DNA of 64,000 nucleotides from Imbricaverruca yamaguchii (taxonomy: Eukaryota; Arthropoda; Thecostraca; Neoverrucidae), in the NCBI GenBank assembly GCA_034440575.1, contig JAOTOL010001326.1, positions 310,001-374,000 on the forward strand, given 5' to 3'. The notes below the pieces were generated by a model. That model worked only from the letters and a program-made list of their open reading frames with translations. It made no database searches and was not told where the DNA came from. Numbering within the stretch: position 1 is the stretch's first letter; every line of letters begins with the position of its first letter. Made by a program: the position numbers and the translations under genes. Positions 34,501 to 44,790 of this stretch are shown here, one piece after another.

Positions 34501-34968
34501 GTAATATAGCATAATCCCTAAAGCTACTTTTGGTGTTGAATAAACTCAGCACCTCCTGGTATATTGAGGGTCGTACATTTCGTTTCGTCTCACGCAATGT
34601 CTAAAACCCAGGAGCACCTAAGAGCCATTCTTCGTTGTATTAAACAGTAGATCATCTTATTCGATTAGAAACAGCCATTCACATCGGTTATAAGAAAACA
34701 AAAATACGAAACACGCAGTGGTAGGAAGCTCATGCAAATGCGATTTATGTTCATGCTTTCGTCCGATCTCCTATCTAAGCGATGCACTACGCAAATCGAT
34801 ACCATTAAAAGGGGGACTACGAAAAACATGGAGCGTGGTAAAATTCACGCGAGTCAAACTTATATTTGACCTTTACGTATTCTTAAATATTGAGTTTGAG
34901 TTCATAATCATTTTCACTACAGGCAGTTGCACGTAAATTGATCGATTCATCGAAGGATAAATAGGTGA

Positions 34969-36270
34969 ATGATGTCAGTAGATATATTTTACACCGAGCA
35001 TGGTGACCTCGCAGTCATGGCAGACGAGGAGACCGAGTTTATGCCAGCAAACCCGCAAAAACGCGGTGTGAAGACCGGAACACGGCGTGGATCATACAAA
35101 CGTGTGCCAGCCGATGCTAGGAAGCGCATCTCAGACTGCTTCCGGGCTGGCGGTGACTGGAGGCTGGCCGCTACCGCCAAAGGTGTCGCCGTTTCTGCCG
35201 CTTACGGTTACATTCGCCGAGGGGATGTTGGCGGAGACGGTGTCGGGATGCCTCGGAAGCGGGGCGGTACAACGGTTCGCAAGGTGAACAACGAAATGGT
35301 CGAGAGGCTGGTGGGCTATGTGGAGACCAGTCCCCAGCTCACCCTGAAAGAGATGGCCAACAAGTTGCACGAGGAGACTGGTGTCCACCTGTCCACCAAT
35401 ACCATCCACAGGCAGTTACATGGCGAACTTTATACCGTTAAGAACGTTCTGCCACAGCCGGTAACGATGAACAGTGCGGAGAATAAAGAAAAAAGAGCGG
35501 GTTTTGTGAGAAAGGTAATGGAAGCAAACGGTGTTGGGAAGACGGTTCTCTATATGGACGAAACGAACAGCAACCTCTTCCCCCGGCGCACAGAAGGGCG
35601 GTCCCGTCGCGGGACACGCTGCGGCATCAAGACCACAACCAGCAAAGGAGCCAACGTGCCTGTCGTCGGTGCCATCAGCCAGACCGGTCTGGTGTACTGG
35701 GAGCGGCGGCGGAGATCGGTCCGGAAGGACGACTGCTGAGAGTGGCTTCGGCGAGCTCTCCGCCACCGCCACGATCCCATGGATCGCATCGCCGTGGTCC
35801 GCGATAACGCTCCAGTCCACACTGACCTGGAAACCGTCACAACAGAGCCGGAGTTCGAGGGCGTGCAGATCATCCGCACTGCTCCGTATAGCGCGCCTCT
35901 CAACCCCATCGAGGAGTGCTGGTCGGCCATGAAGGCGGCTATGAAGAGGACCATGGCGGCCAGCTTCCACGAGATGATGGCGACGGAGGCCGGACTGACC
36001 CAGACGGAACACCGACTTCGCTACCCTGAGCGACACATCGATACCGCCACGCCACGCATCACGTCCATCATGTGCATGCGCGCATGTAACCACGTGCAGA
36101 GGCATTTTGCTGGGTGCATGGCACTGCTGGATCTTGCGATAGGCGTGCGAACTGTCGGTATCTTGTGGTGTAGTGCGACATGTATTCAAGTGTATCGTTC
36201 GGTAGGCACTCCGCTGAATATTTGTCTTTGTGAAGACTACAAGCTCTGTCACTTGACTGTTTCACTTTGA
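34969..36270 (+). pseudogene. Tc1/mariner-type transposase with one in-frame stop
   Basis: This is a DDE transposase of the IS630-Tc1-mariner superfamily. An N-terminal DNA-binding region (about residues 30-155, two helix-turn-helix-like parts) is followed by the catalytic domain. YMDETN supplies the first Asp (197), VVRDNAPVH the second (279) and LNPIEECW the Glu (315 if the first Glu is used). That leaves 35 residues between the second Asp and the Glu. GRSRRGTR is also typical. Reading stays in one frame throughout, but a TGA at 35737-35739 (codon 257) splits it; a single C-to-T change in a CGA codon would explain it. No terminal inverted repeats were found in 34660-34960 or 36270-37000. 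It fits a young, inactivated copy. Confidence 0.9.
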
Positions 36271-37181
36271 TTTTCATGTGTGGTTGGAGGAGGTATGTAC
36301 CTAACAGTGTGCAATTGTACCATGTTGATCGTCACTTCCGAATATAGTCAATGCCGTTAAATTGGTATTCGGCTGTGCATGTTCTTATTGTGTTGAGAAC
36401 CCGTTCACGTACCAGAATCACCCACCAACAGTCCTACAGTTCGAAACACATGCATTGCCGCAACATACATTATATTAGTATTAAATGAAAAGCGAACTGA
36501 ACCCTTTATTAAAACAGTATCAACCACTTTTACGGAGAAGCTAATGAACACAAGAACAAACCCACGTTATACGTGTAATTGAAGACAAACGAATGACAAA
36601 CATATGAATAAATCGTGCTGCTGTATGCACTCTCCAAAACTTCGCAATTCCTATTGCCACGTACGTTTTAATTTGGATTTCAACTATATTAATATGCATT
36701 TCATCTATTTTAAATTGGACTTCATTATTTTAATTTGGTTGTCAGGTGTTTTAAGTTGGTCGTCAATTGTTTTAATTTGAACTTGAATTGTTTTAATTTG
36801 AACTTGAATTGTTTTAATTTGAACTTGAATTGTTTTAATTTGAACTTGAATTGTTTTAAATTAGTCTTCAACTATTTTAATTTGGTCTGAAAAAGGTGTA
36901 GATTACCTGTTGAAAAATTGATCATGCAGACGACCTAGGCTTAATTGCTACGTTGAAGTGGAATCGTTCAATCGACACTGCAACATACGTTTGATGACTT
37001 TGTGTTGCAGGCTTTGTAATGCACAGCTCACCCTTGAAAGTGGAGTTCCTGACAGTGGTTTATGGTCCATGATTGCGCTTTGATTGCGATGCAAGCATTA
37101 ATCGCAACGACGTGCGCTTAAGTCACCGGTAAGAATTCCTACTCACACATAGTCCAGATGCGTGAGCGCAGTACCGAATAC
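36271..37181. other. AT-rich downstream DNA with 21-bp repeat
   Basis: About five copies of a 21-bp unit TTTTAATTTGAACTTGAATTG lie at 36764-36870, preceded by looser TTTTAATTTGG repeats from 36668. Nothing else is recognised. Confidence 0.7.
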
Positions 37182-37622
37182 GAGGGTAACTGTCATGTCT
37201 CGAGGGTAACTACCATGTCTCGAGGGTAACTGTCATGTCTCGAGGGTAACTGCCATGTCTCGAGGGTAACTGCCAGGTCTCGAGGGTAACTGCCATGTCT
37301 CGAGGGTAACTGTCATGTCTCGAGGGTAACTGTCATGTCTCGAGGGTAACTGCCATGTCTCGAGGGTAACTGCCATGTCTCGAGGGTAATTGTCATGTCT
37401 CGAGGGTAACTGCCATGTCTCGAGGGTAACTGCCATGTCTCGAGGGTAACTGTCATGTCTCGAGGGTAACTGCCATGTCTCGAGGGTAACTGCCATGTCT
37501 CGAGGGTAACTGTCATGTCTCGAGGGTAACTGCCATGTCTCGAGGGTAACTGTCATGTCTCGAGGGTAACTGTCATGTCTCGAGGGTAACTGCCATGTCT
37601 CGAGGGTAACTGCCATGTCTCA
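37182..37622. repeat. 20-bp minisatellite, highly uniform
   Basis: About twenty-two head-to-tail copies of CTCGAGGGTAACTGCCATGT, varying mainly at one C/T position (TGCC or TGTC). Each unit has a CTCGAG palindrome. The 127-codon minus-strand frame is a by-product. Confidence 0.97.
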
Positions 37623-37884
37623 GCCATCGTCCGAGCGCGCGGTGCTAACGCAGAAGCGTGAACATCTTTTTCCTCTCACGAAAAACCAGCGTGCGTTAAC
37701 GCGACCCAGTTCGGTGTAGGTAATGGGACACGCCTTGTCCACTTTGCGTCGCGCTTTTGTTTGTTTCAACGTGACGTCAAACTGTGACGTCACGAGTGGC
37801 GCCAGGAGAGGGGCCGAGCCATGCTGCCCCTCGCCAACATTGTTCATTGTCAGTGATCGATCATACGCATTGGCCAGGGATGGT
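37623..37884. other. Short unique segment between arrays
   Basis: Unique-looking sequence with TGACGTCA at about 37785-37792. No gene is recognised. Confidence 0.4.
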
Positions 37885-38988
37885 GTCAGTGGTGTCAGTG
37901 GTTTCGCTGGTGTCAGTGGTGACTGTGTATCAGTGGTGTGAGTGGTGACGGTGGTGTCAGTGGTGTTAGTGGTGACGGTGGTGACGGTAGCATCAGTGGT
38001 GTGAGTGGTGTCGGTAGTAGCAGTGGTGTCAGTGGTGTCGGTAGTGTCAGTGGTACTGGTGGCATCAGTGGCATCAGTGGTATCAGTGGTGTCAGTGGTG
38101 ACAGTGGTGTCAGTGGTGACAGTGGTACTGGTGGTATCAGTGGTATCAGTGGTGTCAGTGGTAATAGTGGTGTCAGTGGTGACAGTGGTATCAATGTTGT
38201 CAGTGGTGACAGCGGTGTCAGTGGTACTGGTGGTATCAGTGGTATCAATGGCAGCAATTGTATCAGTGGTACCAGTGGTGTCAGTGGTGACTGGTGACGG
38301 TAGTACCAGTAGTGTCAGTGTTGTCAGTAGTGTCAGTGTTGTCAGTGGTGTCAGTGTTGTCAGTGTTGTCAGTAGTGTCAGTGGTACTGGTGACATCACT
38401 GGTATCAGTGGTGCCAGTGGTGTCGGTGGTGTCAGTGGTATCAGTGGTATCAGTGGTGTCAGTGGTGTCAATGGTGTCAGTGGTGTCAGTGGTGTCAGTG
38501 GTGTCAGTGGTGTCAGTGGTGTGAGTGGTGTCAGTGGTGTGAGTGGTGTCAGTGGTGACAGTGGTGACAGTGGTGTCAGTGGTGTCAGTGGTGTCAGTGG
38601 TGTCAGTGGGTCAGTGGTGTCAGTGGTGACAGTGGTGTCAGTGGTGTCAGTGGTGTCAGTGGTGACAGTGGTGTCAGTGGTGTCAGTGGTGTCAGTGGTG
38701 ACAGTGGTGTCAGTGGTGTCAGTGGTGACAGTGGTTCAGTGGTCAGTGGTGTCAGTGGTGTCAGTGGTGTCAGTGGTGTCAGTGGTGTCAGTGGTGTCAG
38801 TGGTGTCAGTGGTGACAGTGGTGTCAGTGGTGTCAGTGGTGTCAGTGGTGTCAGTGGTGTCAGTGGTGTCAGTGGTGTCAGTGGTGTCAGTGGTGTCAGT
38901 GGTGTCAGTGGTGTCAGTGGTGTCAGTGGTGTCAGTGGTGTCAGTGGTGACAGTGGTGTCAGTGGTGTCAGTGGTGACAGTGGTGGAA
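37885..38988. repeat. 9-bp minisatellite (GTGTCAGTG)
   Basis: About 120 copies of GTGTCAGTG with GACAGTG, ATCAGTG and ACTGGTG variants. The distal half (from about 38460) is nearly pure and the proximal half is diverged. Because 9 is a multiple of 3, several frames stay open on both strands for more than 300 codons. Confidence 0.97.
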
Positions 38989-40974
38989 TTGGCGTGACGA
39001 TGGCCCACCCAGCTAACGCGCTGTATAGGCAATTAGCTGCTTCAAGGCTATGTTAGGTCAGTGACCCAACTTCACCTCAGAGGACCGGTTTCGGTTTCTG
39101 AGCCACGCTAGAGTTATTTCGGGTGTTGAAGCAGAAGCTATCGTTCATTTTTATCGTCGGTAGAAGAACACAGTGTTTTCGGGCACCATTATGTAGTTTC
39201 CATAATGCGGTTAACATCTTGAATTTGCCCGTCCCTTCATCTATGAGTCAAAATCTAATCAATCGCACATGACATATCCCTTGAAAATGGGGAATACTGC
39301 ATTGCAGACCTCAAGCGCTTAAGAGTTTGGAAACATTCGACCATTAAACTGATATAGCATGTTAACCAATTATCTCACGTATATAAAACGGGTGCCAATC
39401 GTAACATGACATGTGCAACATACCGATTAAAACAAAGCTTCATACTCTCCGACTGGAAAGACCGGGGGGCGGTTCCACAACAAACTTCACACTGGAGAAG
39501 GTGCCAAGCTGCCTTGCACGAGCCAGGATTACATTGGTATCTCAGAATTTTGTTTGAGATCACGGCAAATTTTGGTCTATTTTGGGCAAATTTTCCTATT
39601 TTGTAATATACATGTTATTCTAACACAATGATTACCTTCGCATTGATGCAGAAGCATCAGAAGAATATCATTATCCATCTTGCATGACCCCTGTCTAGTG
39701 GCCTGAGGTCAGGTCACGATAAAGTGCGTAATGTGGGCTAAGCCCATTTAAACACTGCTGTTGATGGTTTATTTCGAGTTTTCTTGGCCTAAATGGCATC
39801 AAAGTGGTTTTGCAAGCCCTAAATGACCCCAATATGAAGCATCAGATGAATTTGAGGAGTCGATTTTTTTCTCAACACCGGTAATTTTGGTTATCAAAAT
39901 TATGTAGAACTACAACGTAACACCATTTTCGGACCCCATGTCGAGTGCTGATAGATGGTATCCCATTCGTTTTCTTACAGCGCATATTTTGGAGGATGAC
40001 CTTTGTGAACACTGCCCCTACCCCCACCTCACGAGACGGTATGCAAGCACCTGATGGGGTGTTGGCGTCGTTTTGAAACTGTGAAATCAGTATCCGAAAG
40101 TACTATTTTGTAATACCTAACGATATAAATGGATGTGAAATACAGTCGATACCCAAATTAACACCGCAGCGACTCATTAGCTGAAAGGGTTACATGAGTA
40201 CAAGTTTGGCCAATTACCTCAAATCACCTAGTAAGAGCCCATGACCTAGGAAATCTTTAAGACATACGTTCATGCACAGGTTAGGTCAGTTATCCACCCA
40301 CTTATACCACACCCAACGTTTTCCGATGTCTAGAAGCAACCGGATGGTAAGCCCAATGCTACATCAGAATATCAGACCCTGGTCTTCTTCTCTCATCGGA
40401 CTTCTTCATTAAGCACGGCCATAAACTTCATAGGTTTGCTGAGGAAAGGAAAACTCCGAGGAGGTGGCACGCGACAGGCGCGCATCCGGGAATTTGCCAA
40501 GGGAGTCGCATGGACGTTCGCATTTCTCCATAATAAAGCCAGACAAATGAACAAGCAATGTGTATGAGGATGGGCTAGGAGCAGTACGCACCATGTGATC
40601 CAGCGCGCTGCCAGCAGGCGACCTTTGCTGGTCATCTGAGCGTCAGGTGCCTTTACGGGCACTGCGGCGCAATGAACTAATCTACTATTTGAAGTGTCGA
40701 CAACACCTCCAATTTGGCCCGGCGGCGGCGGCGGCGGGCCGACGCCTCAGCTGGCGGCTCGTGAGTGGTGCAGCGTGAGAGGTTCGACGGGTCTGCCACT
40801 CGGAATTCGCGCAGTCAAATACTCGAATGCGTCTATTTCAGGGCAAATCCAGAGCGGTCCGCACAGCGTGACGCCTCCACAGCGGCCCGAAACGGTCTGC
40901 TGGACACTTAGCACTTGGCACTTACCCGGAACACCTCACACTGCTTCACTACTTTTTGTTAATAAGTTTAATCC
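38989..40974. other. Intergenic DNA, no gene recognised
   Basis: Mostly unique-looking, moderately AT-rich DNA. A GGC-rich segment lies at 40720-40740. Frames are short and without domains. Confidence 0.45.
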
Positions 40975-41205
40975 AAGTTATTGCTGGGGCGGCTTTATGG
41001 ACTAGGGTTATATTGCTATGCAAAGCTTGTTGCGTGAACCCTGGCCCCACCACCCGATCCATGAATCATATCATTCATGAATCCAGTCCAACGGCAGAAT
41101 ATTGACCAAAAGTTTAACGTGCCGTCAATGCACCGACACGGCCGCCCGGTAGCTGGTCCCCGGCCTTATCGGACCAGATGCCAACTGACCCTCCTAGCCG
41201 GGGGT
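40975..41205 (+). repeat. Dispersed repeat, copy A
   Basis: Diverged direct copy of about 48340-48540. Shared landmarks in order are ATTGCTGGG, TTATATTGCTA, TTGCGTGAACCCTGG, CACCCGATCCAT, TTTAACGTGCCGTCAATGC and CCGACACGG. The flanks differ, so it is an interspersed repeat of unknown class. Confidence 0.8.
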
Positions 41206-41794
41206 TAAATGTGTAACTAAAAAACGCAAGCTGAAGAAAACATGATCACATGAATGCTGCATTGTATTAATTAATTCTTAATGTCTGTATTAATTATACG
41301 ATGATAATACTATACTATTTACTAGAACATTATTTAACTACTTTGTTGTATGTTTAATTGCATATATAATTAAATTAATTAGATTAAGTAATAAAGTATG
41401 AATTAATGCCATTGATGATCAATATAATTCCTGTGATACGTGACTTGTTCAGAGCAGTCACTGGAGCGCGGTGCGGCCGAAATTTCCAGGAAGGCACAGA
41501 GCGTAGGTCGGAAGGGCGGCGCATTAGCTTGTTGAAAAATAGTTGTTGGAGGGCTCATGGGGGTTTCGAAGCGGTGTCAGGATGTGGATCGAAAGGCAAG
41601 CACCTTGGGTCTATCCAAGCCAGTGAGGCATTTGTCCAGGTGGAGTACAATCCAATAACAAATCAAAATGTCTGGATCAAAATGTACGCCGACTGGTAAA
41701 GAAACAAGTTGGCGTGCGAAATGCGCCGAGCATTTCTGGTTCGGCGTTGTGCAAATCTCCAAAATTTCTTGTTTGATCTCATGTAATGTTTGTG
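41206..41794. other. AT-rich intergenic DNA
   Basis: Bases 41260-41410 are strongly AT-rich (ATTAATTA-type). A 97-codon frame (41406-41699) has no recognised domain. Confidence 0.4.
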
Positions 41795-41945
41795 CTGAGG
41801 TTGTTTGCCGCCATGGCTGCACCTCCTATGTTGAGGTTGTTTGCCGCCATGACTGCACCTCCTATGTTGAGGTTGTTTGCCCCCATGACTGGGAGGGGCA
41901 CCTCCTATGTTGAGGTTGTTTGCCCTGACTGCACCTCCTATGTTG
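41795..41945. repeat. 36-bp minisatellite
   Basis: Four copies of TGAGGTTGTTTGCCGCCATG followed by ACTGCACCTCCTATGT, with small indels in the third and fourth. Confidence 0.93.
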
Positions 41946-42439
41946 AGGGCGGCACAACGTGGGTCGGAAAGTCGGAACCTTCAGCTTGTCAAAAGTTCCA
42001 AAGTAGTTGTTGAGGGGTGAGGGCGGGGCGGCGACGGTTTACAGCAAGAAGTTTGCCTTGGGGTCTTCTTCCGGCCTGGAAATGATTTCATCTGAGTATT
42101 CTTTTCGATATTTTTCCTGTGTGTCACGTGAAACAAGGCAACCTAAGTACTACATTTAGTTACGTGTTGTTGTGAATAAGCCTACGTTCGTTTTCAGGCA
42201 CACCTTTAGTATTCACCAAGGGGAATGAAATCTAGGGATTGCAAATTGCGTCCGGCATCTTGCCTATGGTAAAAAAGCAATATTGCTCTGCCATAAGATT
42301 TGCTAGCCTTTTTGCCTTGTTCAGGGGTGTATGAGCAATTCTTCACTCACCTCCCGTCTATGAAAAATAAACATTAGTCGCACACCTCCGCAATCCTGCC
42401 TCGGCCGTCTTACTGTGAATTGTGCTGTTTTGAAGGACA
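41946..42439. other. Unique segment between arrays
   Basis: Mixed-composition sequence with no recognised gene or repeat. Confidence 0.4.
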
Positions 42440-43672
42440 CTGTGCATGTCCGATATTACCCGCCACGTGTCCCGTATGTCCACAGACACTGCTGGCTGCT
42501 TGCTTGACCCTGTGTATGCTCGATATGACCAGGCACGTGTCCCGTATGTCCACAGATACTGCTCACTGTTTGCCTGACCCTGTGTATGATCGATATGACC
42601 TGACACGTGTCCCGTATGTCCACAGATACTGCTGGCTGCTTGCTTGACCCTGTGTATGCTCGATATGACCTGACACGTGTCCCGTATGTCCACAGATTCT
42701 GGCGGCTGTTTGCCTGACCCTGTGTATGCCCGATATGACCTGACACGTGTCCCGTATGTCCACAGATTCTGGCGGCTGTTTGCCTGACCCTGTGTATGCT
42801 CGATATGACCTGACACGTGTCCCGTATGTCCACAGATTCTGGCGGCTGTTTGCCTGACCCTGTGTATGCCCGATATGACCTGACACGTGTCCCGTATGTC
42901 CACAGATCTGCGGCTGTTTGCCTGACCCTGTGTATGCTCGATATGACCTGCGATGGCTGTTTGCCTGACCCTGTGTATGCCCGATATGACCTGACACGTG
43001 TCCCGTATGTCCACAGATGCTGGCGGCTGTTTGCCTGACCCTGTGTATGCTCGATATGACCTGACACGTGTCCCATATGTCCACAGATTCTGGCGGCTGT
43101 TTGCTTGACCCTGTGTATGCTCGATATGACCTGACACGTGTCCCGTATGTCCACAGATTCTGGCGGCTGTTTGCCTGACCCTGTGTATGCTCGATATGAC
43201 CTGACACGTGTCCCGTATGTCCACAGATTCTGGCGGCTGTTTGCCTGACCCTGTGTATGCCCGCTGACCCTGTGTATGCCCGATATGACCTGACACGTGT
43301 CCCGTATGTCCACAGATACTGCTGGCTGTTTGCCTGACCCTGTGTATGCCCGATATGACCTGACACGTGTCGAGTCACAGATTCTGGCGGCTGTTTGCCT
43401 ACCCTGTTACACGTGTCCCGTATGTCCACAGATACTGTGGCTTTTGCCTGACCCTGTGTATGCCCGATATGACCTGACACGTGTCCCGTATGTCCACAGA
43501 TACTGCTGGCTGTTTGCCTGACCCTGTGTATGCCCGATATGACCTGACACGTGTCCCGTATGTCCACAGATTCTGGCGGCTGTTTGCCTGACCCTGTGTA
43601 TGCCCGATATGACCTGACACGTGTCCCGTATGTCCACAGATTCTGGCGGCTGTTTGCCTGACCCTGGTGGTT
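42440..43672. repeat. 70-bp minisatellite with CACGTG
   Basis: About seventeen copies of a 70-bp unit (CGATATGACCTGACACGTGT, CCCGTATGTCCACAGATTCT, GGCGGCTGTTTGCCTGACCC, TGTGTATGCC). Most units carry the E-box ACACGTGT. Several truncated units occur at 42900-42960 and 43370-43450. Since 70 is not a multiple of 3, the long minus-strand frames rotate through three repeat phases and are not evidence for a protein. Confidence 0.97.
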
Positions 43673-43854
43673 CCAGTGACCCCGGACAGAGGCCACACGC
43701 GCGTCAGGCGACAAGACGACCTCCCGCCGCCGCCGGAAGTGAGCCCAAATGGCTTCCCGCCAGCACTGCTCACCACCAGGGGTCAGGGTTCACTGGTGCG
43801 TGACATTCGTGCGCGCGAGATCATGTCAGCCGTGACCTTTAGCCTATCGCTGTA
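43666..43854 (+). CDS. Possible short exon, unassigned
   Basis: Directly after the 70-bp array a GC-rich open stretch encodes RVRRQDDLPPPPEVSPNG and RGQGSLVRDIRAREIMSA, ending at a TAG at 43852-43854. An acceptor-like GGTGGTTCCAG lies at about 43666-43676. The composition looks more coding-like than the surroundings, but I know no related family and no partner exon is visible. Confidence 0.22.
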
Positions 43855-44169
43855 GGCGATGCTTGTTTTTGTGTCCAGCGAGGTTTGGCGCGAGGTTGAG
43901 CAGGAGCTTCGAATCGAACGCCGTTGTCGTGCCACGCAGCCATCCACTCTGAAACATTCAGCTATGTTGCTGTGTGTGCGGATTAGTTATCGCAGAAACG
44001 GTTGGGGTCGATAGTCACACCTTGATTGCAGAAGAAAATTGGGTGCTTAAGTCCATTGTTTCCAGGAAACGTTTATGAATAGGCTCTGTGTTGGAAAAGA
44101 ATACTAGGAGCCTGCCCGAACGGTCAAGAATAACAGCCGAGGGCATGATTGCGACTCAGTCCCAGTCTG
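43855..44169. other. Unique segment between arrays
   Basis: No gene, RNA or repeat is recognised. Confidence 0.4.
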
Positions 44170-44622
44170 CACAAACACAGGGTCAGACTGCAGGGTCAGG
44201 CTTCAGGGTCAGACTGCAGGGCCAGGCTGCAGGGTCAGGCTGCAGGGTCAGACTGCAGGGTCAGTCTGCAGGGTCAGGCTGCAGGGTCAGGCTGCAGGGT
44301 CAGGCTGCAGGGTCAGGCTGCAGGGTCAGGCTGCAGGGTCAGTCTGCAGGGTCAGGCTGCAGGGTCAGTCTGCAGGGTCAGGCTGCAGGGTCAGGCTGTA
44401 GGGTCAGGCTGCAGGGTCAGACTGCAGGGTCAGTCTGCAGGGTCAGGCTGCAGGGTCAGTCTGCAGGGTCAGGCTGCAGGGTCAGGCTGCAGGGTCAGTC
44501 TGCAGGGTCAGGCTGTAGGGTCAGGCTGCAGGGTCAGGCTGCAGGGTCAGGCTGTAGGGTCAGGCTGCAGAGTCAGTCTGCAGGGCCAGGCTGCAGGGTC
44601 AGGCTGCAGGGTCAGGCTGGTC
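44170..44622. repeat. 13-bp minisatellite (GCTGCAGGGTCAG)
   Basis: About thirty-five copies of GCTGCAGGGTCAG with TCTGCAG and GCTGTAG variants. The long QGQAAGSG-type frames result from the 13-bp period. Confidence 0.97.
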
Positions 44623-44749
44623 TGTGCACGAATAGTGGACAAACATCTGTCCTCATTAAAATCTGCATCCTAATAGCGACATGGTGCAGACGATCGCGAG
44701 CTAGCGCCGCAAGTGCTGTCTGCCTAATAGCTCATTATCTGTGTCAGGA

Positions 44750-44790
44750 GATTGGAGAGATGCTGTTCTTCGGACAGCATCTCTCCAATC
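44750..44790. other. Perfect 17-bp hairpin
   Basis: GATTGGAGAGATGCTGT (44750-44766) and its exact reverse complement (44774-44790) surround a 7-base loop TCTTCGG. There is no T-tract after it and no coding region nearby. It could arise by local template switching during replication, or be a small structured RNA. Confidence 0.9.

Larger units (their letters stand above)
32934..34658 (+). mobile_element. Penelope-like retroelement, 5'-truncated copy
   Basis: The element lies between two copies of a 14-bp target-site duplication CAGTAGATCATCTT (32934-32947 and 34645-34658). It starts with an inverted copy (32948-33045) of its own 3' pseudo-LTR (34499-34597), a layout characteristic of Penelope-like elements. 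Inside are the end of a reverse transcriptase (YIDD) and a C-terminal GIY-YIG endonuclease (FYVGETKRSIRDRYNEH). That domain combination defines canonical endonuclease-bearing Penelope-like elements. At about 1.7 kb it lacks the 5' part of the reverse transcriptase. Insertion ends are clean, so the structure probably dates from the insertion event. Confidence 0.93.

Noticed and set aside
38005..38997. 330-codon open frame rich in Val and Ser
   Set aside because: It is created by the 9-bp GTGTCAGTG array, which keeps frames open on both strands. There is no unique sequence or domain.
42440..43672. CRISPR-like array (regular repeats)
   Set aside because: Units are 70 bp and entirely repetitive with no unique spacers, and the window is a eukaryotic genome.
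42358..43714. Three long minus-strand frames of 285-383 codons
   Set aside because: They are rotations of a 70-bp repeat through the three phases. The repeat lacks stops on that strand by chance.
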